Positions 53,820 through 61,944 of a stretch of DNA of 64,000 nt are shown piece by piece (position 1 is the stretch's first letter; each line of letters opens with the position of its first letter). Position numbers and translations under genes: made by a program. This DNA comes from Acidobacteriota bacterium (GTDB lineage: Bacteria; Acidobacteriota; Terriglobia; UBA7540), in NCBI GenBank assembly GCA_902812365.1, contig CADDZC010000008.1, forward strand, positions 1 to 64,000, given 5' to 3'. Under the pieces are notes generated by a model. It did not search any database, was not told where the DNA came from, and was given only the letters and a program-made list of their open reading frames with translations.

Positions 53820-54374
53820 ATGGGGCACAATCAAACGCGTATGGCAACCAAAATCCACTTCCTGCAGGGCGATATTACCGATATGGCCGTCGATGCCATC
53901 GTGAACGCCGCCAACACCGATTTGTTGCTGGGCAGCGGCGTCGCGGGCGCGATTCGCCGCAAAGGCGGGGCGGCGGTCGAACGGGATTGCGAGCGCCGCG
54001 GTCCGATTCCGCTCGGCGAAGCGGCGGTGACGACGGGCGGCAACCTTAAGGCCATGTACGTGATTCACGCCGCCAGTATGAGACTGGGCGGGCGAACCAC
54101 GGCCGAATCATTGCGGCTGGCCACCCGCAACAGCTTGTGGCGGGCGGAAGAGAAGGCGTTTAAGACGATCGCCTTCCCCGCCATCGGTACGGGCGTGGCA
54201 GGATTTCCGATGGAGGAGTGCGCGCGGATCATGCTGGAAGAGGTACTCGAGCACCTGAAATCACGGACGAGCCTGGAACATATCTATTTCGTGCTCTATG
54301 ACGAAGCGGCTCGCCGGACATTTGAGGAAACGTACCGGCGGCTCACCTCCGCCGAGCGGCAGAACGCCAGCTAG
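53820..54374 (+). CDS. Macro-domain (ADP-ribose-binding) protein
   Basis: Single macro domain of about 184 residues that binds or hydrolyses ADP-ribose derivatives in the cytoplasm. KIHFLQGDITDMAVDAIVNAANTDLLLGSGVAGAIRRKGG is the binding core (NAAN and the GSGVAGAI loop), and AFPAIGTGVAGFPMEECARI is the second loop. The ATG at 53820 or the one at 53841 could be the start. The stop TAG overlaps the M1 peptidase stop of the opposite strand within CTAG at 54371-54374, so the genes are exactly tail to tail. Confidence 0.92.
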   Translation: MGHNQTRMATKIHFLQGDITDMAVDAIVNAANTDLLLGSGVAGAIRRKGGAAVERDCERRGPIPLGEAAVTTGGNLKAMYVIHAASMRLGGRTTAESLRLATRNSLWRAEEKAFKTIAFPAIGTGVAGFPMEECARIMLEEVLEHLKSRTSLEHIYFVLYDEAARRTFEETYRRLTSAERQNAS

Positions 54375-56419
54375 CCGGCCGTATACGGCTTCTGGATATA
54401 CTTGTTGGCGAGCTCGAGCGCTCCTTGGGTATCGTCGTTGGTTTGCAGAGCGCGCTGGTATTCGTTCAGTGCGCGATCGCGCTGGCCGGTGGCGTCGAAG
54501 ATCTCCCCCAGCATCAGATGGCCCCAAACCTCTACCCATTTGGGCTGCAAGTCCCCGGCCAGCGCCGCACGAAACTCCTCCATGGCCGCATTGTAATTGT
54601 GCAGGCGGAAGAACTGCTCGCCGATGCGGTAGTGGGCCAGTGAGCTGTTCTTATTCAGCTCCAGGACTTTGCGATATTGCTCGATGGCCTGCAGGTAGGC
54701 CTGCTGCTGCACGAGCTGGTCGCCGCGCGCCATCTCCACGGCAATCTTCGTTTGGTCGTCATATTTAAGAATTTGGCTGCCAGGGTCGATGACGACGCGC
54801 TGGGGGCGGGTCACCGTGTTGATGGTAAAGTCGGCGGTAGTCCCGACCATGTCGACGCGCTCGTCAACCGGCCGCCGGCCTTCGGTGTAAACGCGAACAT
54901 CGACGGGCATCCGAAAGATGTCGAGGTCCTGAGTGATCTTGCCCACCACCTGGTAGCCGGTTTGGGTGCGATAGACGGCCCAGGTGCGCTTGAACTGGGG
55001 CACGCCCGTCGAGTCGACCCATTGGGCAAAGAAGTATCTCAAATCCTGTTTGCCGGCCTGCTCGGCCAGTTCCTCAAACTGACGCGTCGACACCGATTTC
55101 CAAGCGTACTGTTGGGCCAGGTTGCGGAGCGTCTGCGTAAACGCCCCGTCACCGATGACCCACCGGAGCATGTGGAACACCATGGCCCCTTTCTTGTAAA
55201 CGATGGATTCGTATTCGGGCGTAAAGGGGTGGAGACGGTCGGCCTGGGCAATCGGGGCGACGTCCTCGTGGGTCAGCGCGTCCACCTCCACCTCGTGCAT
55301 GGTATCTTCAAACGCTCCTTCGCCGGCGGCCTCTTCCACGTACATTGCGGCCGCGTAGGTGGCCAGTCCCTCGTCGAGAAAGGCGTCATCGAGCGTGGCT
55401 GGACTCACCAGACACCGCCACCACTGGTGAGAGATCTCGTGGGCCAGCAACTGATAATTGACCGGGTTCGAAAACCCGCGGGAAGCCAAAGCGACGACGC
55501 CCGGAGCCGAATATCCCCCCACCGTCCCATTATCGATCTCGACCAGCGCCAGGTGGGACTCCGGCAAGGGCCCGAACTTGTCCGAAAAAAACGCCACAAT
55601 CTTCCCCGCTGTCTCGCCATAACTTCCCGCCAGGCCAGCGTGGCCCGGCTTCAAATACAGCGTGATATCGGCCCCCGCGGCCACGGCCGGCTGAATCTCA
55701 TATCGGCCGGCAATCACGGTCCCGGGAAACGAATTCCGGTTGTACTGAAAGGCATAGACAAGGCGATCGCCGTCGTGGACCGGCGCCGAAGCCCGCCCCG
55801 AGGCGATCACGGTTTCGCCGCTCGGCACGCTGACGGTTACACTCGCCGAGAAGCGCTCCAGGCCGTCGCCATAAACCGGAAACCAGTCGCTCGGGTAAAG
55901 CAGGTAGGAACCTTCCGGACCGATGTAGGCTAGCTTCAATCCCTCGACTGGACTGCCTTGCTCGGAGGCCAGCGCTCCCCCGTATTCGACCGTAATCGAG
56001 GCGGGCCGGCCGACGGCCAGGGAGGCCGGAAAGGAGAGATTCAGCAGCAAACCGTCCTGTTGGGCCGTCACCGCCCGCCCCGAGGCGTCAGTGACCTTCT
56101 TGACCTTCAAAGCGCTGTCCAGATTGAAACTGGCGCTCGTCAGGTCAACCGCCGGCGTAAAGTCGACGCGTACCTTGGCCGCCAGCATGTGAGTCTCGGG
56201 ATACAAATCGGCCCGAATGTCATAGTGCGTGACATGGAGACGCCCGGCGTTGGCGGCCGAGCTCACCTGGGCCGGGACAGGCAGCGTGACGGCCAGCAGG
56301 AAAAGGACAAGACCGCCGCCCCAGCGACCGATGACCAGCGCGGGTTTACGGCCGGCGAACGGCGAGCCCGGCAGGCGGCTTAATAAAGAGGCAATCCACC
56401 GCACCGCATCGACTGTCAT
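54371..56419 (-). CDS. M1-family zinc metallopeptidase with C-terminal TPR
   Basis: Secreted peptidase of 682 residues. After a membrane/signal segment (LVLFLLAVTLPVPAQ) and a beta domain, the zinc site is HEISH (327-331) and the third ligand E350 in FLDEGLATYAA at the usual spacing. A catalytic Tyr is probable in YESIVYKKGAMV. The exopeptidase motif G-x-M-E-N reads GGYSAPG (301-307), so the Glu that fixes the peptide amino terminus is absent. The C-terminal 130 residues contain three or four TPR-like repeats. Typical aminopeptidase activity is therefore doubtful. Confidence 0.9.
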   Translation of the reverse strand: MTVDAVRWIASLLSRLPGSPFAGRKPALVIGRWGGGLVLFLLAVTLPVPAQVSSAANAGRLHVTHYDIRADLYPETHMLAAKVRVDFTPAVDLTSASFNLDSALKVKKVTDASGRAVTAQQDGLLLNLSFPASLAVGRPASITVEYGGALASEQGSPVEGLKLAYIGPEGSYLLYPSDWFPVYGDGLERFSASVTVSVPSGETVIASGRASAPVHDGDRLVYAFQYNRNSFPGTVIAGRYEIQPAVAAGADITLYLKPGHAGLAGSYGETAGKIVAFFSDKFGPLPESHLALVEIDNGTVGGYSAPGVVALASRGFSNPVNYQLLAHEISHQWWRCLVSPATLDDAFLDEGLATYAAAMYVEEAAGEGAFEDTMHEVEVDALTHEDVAPIAQADRLHPFTPEYESIVYKKGAMVFHMLRWVIGDGAFTQTLRNLAQQYAWKSVSTRQFEELAEQAGKQDLRYFFAQWVDSTGVPQFKRTWAVYRTQTGYQVVGKITQDLDIFRMPVDVRVYTEGRRPVDERVDMVGTTADFTINTVTRPQRVVIDPGSQILKYDDQTKIAVEMARGDQLVQQQAYLQAIEQYRKVLELNKNSSLAHYRIGEQFFRLHNYNAAMEEFRAALAGDLQPKWVEVWGHLMLGEIFDATGQRDRALNEYQRALQTNDDTQGALELANKYIQKPYTAG

Positions 56420-56745
56420 ACCGTCGTCCCCTGCCCCGGGTTATACCGTCGCGACGAGCTCTCCTCTACTTCGATTATTCGCCGGGCAAACGCGTTGTAT
56501 CCTTCGCTGGTTAGAGGCTCAAAAAATCGCGCCGGAGGCGCCCGCTCGGGCGAACCAGCCCGCGGAGTCGTGGCTCCCGAACCGGGTCGTGCGCCGCGCG
56601 ATTTCCATAGTCGGCAATGGTCCCGGGATTGTCAAGCTCCACAGCTCGCTCGATTCCCATGACCCCCTTCGTCCCTGGAGCCCGGCGAGTTCCGTCCGTG
56701 ATACAGTAACCGTGTCGTATCCTGGAACATCCGGGGTTATACGCC
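56420..56745. other. Divergent gap, no gene seen
   Basis: About 325 bases between the divergent M1 peptidase and carboxyltransferase genes. A short GC palindrome CGCCCG-CT-CGGGCG (56539-56552) is the only structure noticed. No convincing promoter could be assigned. Confidence 0.4.
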
Positions 56746-58422
56746 TTGGCTGCTTCGATTCTTGAAACCCGTCTCGACTCGCACTCGCCCGATTTCCAGA
56801 GAAACACCCGGCGCATGATCGAGTTACTGAGCCAGATCAAGACCCAGGAAGAAGAAATCCGCCAGGGGGGTGGCGACAAGGCCATCGAGTCGCAGCATCG
56901 GAAAGGAAGGCTGACGGCCAGAGAGCGCATCGCCCGACTCCTGGACCCCGAAACCCCTTTTTTCGAGCTGGGCCTTTACGCCGCCCACGAAATGTACCAG
57001 GAATGGGGAGGCGCGCCGGCCGCCGGCGTCGTCGCCGGCCTCGGCCGGGTTCACGATCGCCTGGTGATGGTGATTGCGAACGACGCGACGGTCAAGGCGG
57101 GCGCGTTTTTCCCGATGACCGCCAAGAAAGTGATCCGCGCCCAGACGATCGCTCTCGAGAATCGCATCCCGACCATTTACCTGGTGGATTCGGCGGGAGT
57201 CTTCCTACCGCTCCAGGAGGACGTCTTCCCAGACACCGACGACTTCGGTCGCGTCTTCCGCAACAACGCTGTCATGTCGGCGATGGGCGTCCCTCAAATG
57301 ACGGCGATTATGGGGATGTGCGTGGCGGGAGGAGCCTATCTGCCGGTGATGTGCGACCACGTGCTGATGACGGAGGGGAGCGGATTGTTTCTGGCCGGAC
57401 CCGCGCTCGTGCAGGCCGCCATCGGCCAGAAGGTCTCGGCCGAAGAACTGGGCGGAGCCAAGATGCACGCCCGCGTCAGCGGCACGGTGGACTTCCGCGA
57501 GCCGGATGACGAAGCGTGCCTGGCGCGGGTTCGGGCGCTCGTCGATAAAATGGGTCACCGGCCCGGCGCCCCGTTTAGCCGCCAGCCCTCCGAGCCGCCA
57601 GCGTACCCGGCCGAAGAGATTTATGGCATTTTTTCGGCCGACCCCGCCAAGCAGTACGATATGCATGAGATCATCGCCCGCATCGTGGATAGCTCGGAGT
57701 TCGACGAGTATCGCGCTGAATACGGCCAGACGATCCTGTGCGGGTATGCGCGGGTCGGCGGCTGGGCCGTGGGCTTGGTCGCCAACCAGAAGAAGCACGT
57801 CGCGGTGACGGTGCGCGGCACGGACGAGAAGCGCATCCACTTTGGCGGAGTGATCTATACCGAATCGGCCGAGAAGGCGGCCCGATTTATTCTGGACTGC
57901 AATCAAAACCTCGTGCCTCTCGTGTTTCTCCACGACGTCAACGGCTTTATGATTGGGAAGGAAGCCGAGTGGAGCGGCATCATCCGCGCTGGCGCCAAGA
58001 TGGTGAATGCCGTCTCGAACAGCGTCGTCCCTAAGATTACGGTCATTTGCGGCGGCAGCTTTGGCGCCGGGCATTACGCGATGTGCGGCAAGGCTTACGA
58101 TCCGCGGTTTATTTTCGCCTGGCCCACGGCCCGCTACGCGGTGATGAGCGGCGAGTCGGCGGCCGCGACGCTGGTGGAGATCAAAGTCAAACAATTGGAG
58201 CGGGAAGGAAAATCTCTGAGCCAGCGTGAGCAAGAGCAGCTCTACGAGTCGGTCCGCGCCGCTTATGAGCACCAGATGGACCCGCGGTACGCGGCCGCCC
58301 GGCTCTGGGTGGACGCGATCATTGACCCGGCGGAGACGCGCGAGGCGCTGATCTGGGCGCTCGAAGCGGCCGCCCTCAACCCCGAGGTGCGGGAATTCAA
58401 AACCGGAGTCTTGCAGACCTGA
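56746..58422 (+). CDS. Acyl-CoA carboxylase carboxyltransferase (beta) subunit
   Basis: Carboxyltransferase of 558 residues that moves CO2 from carboxybiotin to an acyl-CoA; methylcrotonyl-CoA is the likely substrate given the downstream genes. GKLTARERI-like GRLTARERIARLLDPE, LVDSAGVFLPLQEDVFPD, MGMCVAGGAYLPVMCDH, LFLAGPALVQAAIGQKVSAEELGGAKMH and the C-terminal ICGGSFGAGHYAMCGKAYDPRFIFAWP match the methylcrotonyl-CoA/propionyl-CoA family. The start is TTG at 56746 by length; a later ATG at 56815 is possible. The biotin-carrying partner is not in the window. Confidence 0.92.
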   Translation: MAASILETRLDSHSPDFQRNTRRMIELLSQIKTQEEEIRQGGGDKAIESQHRKGRLTARERIARLLDPETPFFELGLYAAHEMYQEWGGAPAAGVVAGLGRVHDRLVMVIANDATVKAGAFFPMTAKKVIRAQTIALENRIPTIYLVDSAGVFLPLQEDVFPDTDDFGRVFRNNAVMSAMGVPQMTAIMGMCVAGGAYLPVMCDHVLMTEGSGLFLAGPALVQAAIGQKVSAEELGGAKMHARVSGTVDFREPDDEACLARVRALVDKMGHRPGAPFSRQPSEPPAYPAEEIYGIFSADPAKQYDMHEIIARIVDSSEFDEYRAEYGQTILCGYARVGGWAVGLVANQKKHVAVTVRGTDEKRIHFGGVIYTESAEKAARFILDCNQNLVPLVFLHDVNGFMIGKEAEWSGIIRAGAKMVNAVSNSVVPKITVICGGSFGAGHYAMCGKAYDPRFIFAWPTARYAVMSGESAAATLVEIKVKQLEREGKSLSQREQEQLYESVRAAYEHQMDPRYAAARLWVDAIIDPAETREALIWALEAAALNPEVREFKTGVLQT

Positions 58423-58456
58423 TAGCATTTTTTGGCTAAGGCGGCCGGCCCCAACC

Positions 58457-59392
58457 ATGGAAAGCGTCAAGATCATCGAATGCCCCCGCGATGCCTGGCA
58501 GGGCTTGAAACGCGTGATTCCGACGGACGCTAAGGTTGCCTACCTGCGGCGTCTGATCGAAGCGGGTTTTCGCCACCTCGATGCCGTCAGCTTCGTGGCG
58601 CCCCAGTACGTTCCCCAAATGGCGGATAGCGAGCAGGTGATCGAAGGGCTTCGCGAGAGCGGAGCCCTGGGCGGGGGAGATGGCCAGCGAGCCGTGGAAG
58701 CCCGAGGGTGGCCGGCGGGCTCAACGCCCGAGATTATCGGCATTGTGGTTAACGAACCGGGCCTGGAACGGGCGTTGAAGGCTCGCGGCCTGACTACTGT
58801 CGGGTATCCCTATTCCATCTCCGCCCACTTTCGCCGGGCCAACGCCAATATGTCGAAGGCGGAATCGCAAGCGCTGGTCGAGAAGATGCAGTCTGCCGTC
58901 TCGGCCCCCGACGCGCCCATCCGCGGCCTGATCGTTTACATCTCGATGGCCTTTGGGAACAACTACGGCGAGCCGTGGGGGCCGGAGCTCGTCGAAGAGG
59001 CTCTGCTGTGGCTCCGGTGCATTGGCGTGCGGCAGGTTTCACTCGCGGATACCATCGGGACAGCCTCGCCCCGCCAAGTCGGCGAGCTCTACGCGGCCGT
59101 GAAAGCGGCCGCCGCCGGCATTGAACTCGGTGTGCACCTGCACAGCCGGCCGGAAGGGGCAGCGGAAAAGATACTGGCCGCCTACGAGGCCGGATGCCGC
59201 CGCTTCGATTGCGCGCTCACCGGCCTTGGCGGCTGCCCTTTTGCCGGAGACCACCTGGTGGGAAATATCCCGACGGAAATTGCGGTCAGCACGTTGTCGG
59301 CGTGCGGAATTGAGACGGGCATCGAACCGTGGGCCCTGCTCGCCGCCTTGGAAGCCACCCAGGAGATTCGGCAGAAGTACGCGGAGGCGTAA
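58457..59392 (+). CDS. Hydroxymethylglutaryl-CoA lyase
   Basis: TIM-barrel lyase of 311 residues that splits HMG-CoA to acetyl-CoA and acetoacetate, the last step of leucine breakdown. IIECPRDAWQGLKRVIPTDAKVAYLRRLIEAGFRHLDAVSFV is the N-terminal catalytic strand region, VSLADTIGTASP the central strand, and LHLHSRPEGA gives metal His residues. The signature GLGGCPFAGDHLVGNIPTE contains the catalytic Cys. The start ATG at 58457 lies 35 bases after the carboxyltransferase stop, consistent with one operon. Confidence 0.93.
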   Translation: MESVKIIECPRDAWQGLKRVIPTDAKVAYLRRLIEAGFRHLDAVSFVAPQYVPQMADSEQVIEGLRESGALGGGDGQRAVEARGWPAGSTPEIIGIVVNEPGLERALKARGLTTVGYPYSISAHFRRANANMSKAESQALVEKMQSAVSAPDAPIRGLIVYISMAFGNNYGEPWGPELVEEALLWLRCIGVRQVSLADTIGTASPRQVGELYAAVKAAAAGIELGVHLHSRPEGAAEKILAAYEAGCRRFDCALTGLGGCPFAGDHLVGNIPTEIAVSTLSACGIETGIEPWALLAALEATQEIRQKYAEA

Positions 59393-59411
59393 CACCGCCA
59401 AGGGACGGGCC

Positions 59412-60215
59412 GTGACGTACCATACTTTGAAGCTCGCGTACGACCAGGAGCTCGCCACTGTCACCTTGAACCGCCCCGAGAAACGCAATGCGCTCTCGCT
59501 CGACATGATGGACGAACTGCAAGCGGCGCTGGACGGGATCGAGGCCGGCCCGGCCCGCGCCGTGATCCTGACCGGCGCCGGCCCGGCGTTCTGCGCGGGA
59601 ATGGACCTCGCGGCCTTGCGCTCCGCTCCGCCCCCCGGAAACCCCGCCGTTCCGGACGACTCTCGCCGCGCCGCCCAGCTGTTCCGGCGGATTTACAGCT
59701 TCACCAAGCCCCTCATCGCCGCCGTCAACGGCCCAGCTCTGGCGGGAGGCTGCGGCATCGCCACGCTGTGCGACTTCACGCTGGCATCCCCCGAGGCCAA
59801 GTTCGGGTACACGGAAACCCGCATCGGATTCATGCCCGCCCTCGTCGCCGTGTTTCTCGTCCGCCAGATTGGGGAAAAGCGCGCCCGCGAGCTGCTGCTC
59901 TCGGCGCGCGTCTTCGAGGCTCGAGAGGCGCAACGCCTGGGGCTGGTGGATGAGGTCGTGGCACCGGGCATGCTGATGGAACGCGCTCGCGAGCTGGCCA
60001 GCCAGCTCTTCGAACTGAGCCCGACGAGTCTTGCGTCCACGAAGCGCCTGCTCGCGCGGCTGAGCGCCGACCAACTTGACCGCGAGCTGGAGATAGCCCT
60101 CGGGGAAAGCGCCCGTATCCGCTCCACGGCCGATTTCCAGGAGGGCCTGGCGGCCTTCTTTGAGAAACGCAAACCCGCCTGGACGCGCCCGCGCGGCCCC
60201 TCGCCCCGGCCCTAG
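59412..60215 (+). CDS. Enoyl-CoA hydratase/isomerase (methylglutaconyl-CoA hydratase-like)
   Basis: Crotonase-fold enzyme of 267 residues. ATVTLNRPEKRNALSLDMMDEL, VILTGAGPAFCAGMDLAAL (oxyanion hole) and ALAGGCGIATLCDFTLASPEAKFGYTE (catalytic Glu region with Ala-Gly-Gly) are complete. In the neighbourhood of an acyl-CoA carboxylase and HMG-CoA lyase it would hydrate methylglutaconyl-CoA to HMG-CoA. The GTG at 59412 has AGGGA upstream; the longer open frame runs through the lyase gene out of frame. Substrate assignment is from context. Confidence 0.92.
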   Translation: MTYHTLKLAYDQELATVTLNRPEKRNALSLDMMDELQAALDGIEAGPARAVILTGAGPAFCAGMDLAALRSAPPPGNPAVPDDSRRAAQLFRRIYSFTKPLIAAVNGPALAGGCGIATLCDFTLASPEAKFGYTETRIGFMPALVAVFLVRQIGEKRARELLLSARVFEAREAQRLGLVDEVVAPGMLMERARELASQLFELSPTSLASTKRLLARLSADQLDRELEIALGESARIRSTADFQEGLAAFFEKRKPAWTRPRGPSPRP

Positions 60216-60240
60216 CTCCAGACTCCTACAAGCGATTGGG

Positions 60241-60630
60241 CTAGTATCCTCCCGGCCCCGAAGGGGCAGAAGCCCTCATGACAGCCAGCGGCAGCCGGGC
60301 GAAAGCCGCGCGATTCGCCAGCGGATCGAGCACGTTGACCTGCATCCAGTAGCGGCCGGGCGGAAACTGATCGAGCGGGATCTTAACCAGGTACTGCGTC
60401 TGATCTTTGGAAGAGGACTCCACCTGTCCCGTAAAACGGCCGGCTTCCGAGGTTTTGACCGTCCGCGGAAGAAAACGAGGGCAACCGCGGAAGGCGCGGC
60501 CGAAACTTCTCGACTTCCCTCCGAGCCCGCCCGCTTCCCGGGCCTCGGGGGGATATGATTCCAGGTAGACGTAAAGGTTCTGGTTGGTGCGAAGAACGCG
60601 GGTGACACTGGGTAAAATCATGAAGCCGCC
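60241..60630 (-). pseudogene. C-terminal fragment of a VWFA-related protein
   Basis: About 130 codons encoding SVTRVLRTNQNLYVYLESY, a damaged middle, and RYWMQVNVLDPLANRAAFARLPLAVM. This matches the C-terminal end of VWFA-related proteins common in Acidobacteria; the VWFA domain itself is missing. The upstream end joins a TonB-receptor fragment near 60630. It has no proper start region and is regarded as a remnant. Confidence 0.65.
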
Positions 60631-61015
60631 CCAAGCGAGCGTTGTGCCGGCCGCGACTGAGGATTAGAACGCCGGCGGCCCGCCACGTTTGGTTGTGGGT
60701 GAGCGATGGGAGGGTGTCATTGAGGCCGGCGAAATTGGTGAAGTTCAGGATCGGCAAACCCCAGTCCAACAGATTCTGCGAGACTCCTTGAATGCCTAAC
60801 TGGCCGGAGATGTCTTGCTGAAAGGCGAAAGGGTTCAACAGCGAGAGACGCTGGCGGTTGAGGTTCAGCGTGAGGCGGTTAACCGCGTGAGGCGAAAAGT
60901 TGTGAATTTCGCCGAGGTTGACGTTCTGGCTGCGGGATGACCGGGCGCTCGTCGGCGCCGGAAAGTTGGATGCTCCGCGCGAGCGGGAGGAACTGAAAAA
61001 GTAAAAGATATTCAC
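60631..61015 (-). pseudogene. Internal fragment of a TonB-dependent (Oar-like) receptor
   Basis: Reads SQNVNLGEIHNFSPHAVNRL, then FAFQQDISGQLGIQGVSQ, then LNFTNFAGLNDTLPSLTHNQ and RGRHNARLG. These are the strand/turn patterns of carboxypeptidase-regulatory-domain outer membrane receptors found in many copies in Acidobacteria. Plug and C-terminal barrel are absent, and the frame passes into unrelated sequence at the VWFA fragment. A decayed duplicate or recombination scar is likely. Confidence 0.65.
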
Positions 61016-61204
61016 ATTATTTTAAGACGAAATCTAATGCCCAACACGAACCATCAAACGGTCGCTCGCTCCCGCCATCTCGGCGCGACGAGGTGTCCAC
61101 CCCGCTTGACTAACCAGACGAAAAGACCCCGCTTCCGGTTGCACCTAATTTTGGCGTAACCGGAGCGCTCCCCTTTACGTTTATGGTTACATCAGGAGGT
61201 GGAC

Positions 61205-61876
61205 ATGAAAAGACAGATTCTTATCAGCATGGTTGCCGCAGGAGCGCTCGCTGCCCTGGGCGCTTGGGCGCAGAACCAACCACAGGGCCCCCCCGAAGCG
61301 GCGGGCCGCGGCCAGCGTATGATGGGCACCATCACCGCGGTGGGAGTAAATCAGTTTACGATCAAGAAAAGGGACGGAACATCCCAGGTTATCCTCGTGA
61401 ACGGCCAAACTCAGATCAGCGAAGGCCGGCGGCAAAATCGGAAAGCCATTCAGCTGGAAGATTTGAAAACCGGCGACGGAGTATTTGTGATGGGCCAGCC
61501 GGATGCCAGCCAACAGTTTGTCGCCTCCGTGGTGCATCGCATTCCAGCCGCCATGATGGAATGGTTGGAGAGCAATCGCGGTGGCCGGGCGTTTGGTCAG
61601 GTCGAGTCCATTGACGGTAACCAGATTAAGGTTCGCAACCGCCAAGGCGAGCAGACCATTACCGTGACGGACCAAACCGCTTTCGCGAAGGACGGCCAGC
61701 CGATCTCGCTCAAGGACCTCAAAATCGGCGACCGCATCTTCGCCATTGGGGAGGAATCGAACGGCCAGTTCACGGCGGCTCGGGTCGTGACCGGACAGTT
61801 CGGCGGCCGCGGATATGGTCGACCGGGTCGAGGGCAAGGGGGACCGGCGCAGAACCCTCCCCAAAACAATCCGTAA
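61205..61876 (+). CDS. Secreted DUF5666-like protein
   Basis: Protein of 223 residues with signal peptide (ILISMVAAGALAALGAWAQ). It contains two related segments of about 60 residues: GTITAVGVNQFTIKKRDGTSQVILVNGQT and GQVESIDGNQIKVRNRQGEQTITVTDQT, each followed by a LKTGD/LKIGDRI turn, as in DUF5666 domains. The C-terminus is Gly/Pro/Gln-rich and probably disordered. The ATG has AGGAGG five bases upstream, one of the best ribosome binding sites in the window. The function is unknown. Confidence 0.85.
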   Translation: MKRQILISMVAAGALAALGAWAQNQPQGPPEAAGRGQRMMGTITAVGVNQFTIKKRDGTSQVILVNGQTQISEGRRQNRKAIQLEDLKTGDGVFVMGQPDASQQFVASVVHRIPAAMMEWLESNRGGRAFGQVESIDGNQIKVRNRQGEQTITVTDQTAFAKDGQPISLKDLKIGDRIFAIGEESNGQFTAARVVTGQFGGRGYGRPGRGQGGPAQNPPQNNP

Positions 61877-61944
61877 GGCCCAAAAGAACGGTCAACGGCG
61901 CATGAACGCGGCCGCCCGGCCCCCCGAGAGCTGGGGCACGGCCG

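Noticed and set aside
56539-56552. Another operator of the GGGCA/TGCCC class
   Set aside because: It is CGCCCG-CT-CGGGCG, with reversed half-site order and a two-base centre, unlike the others.
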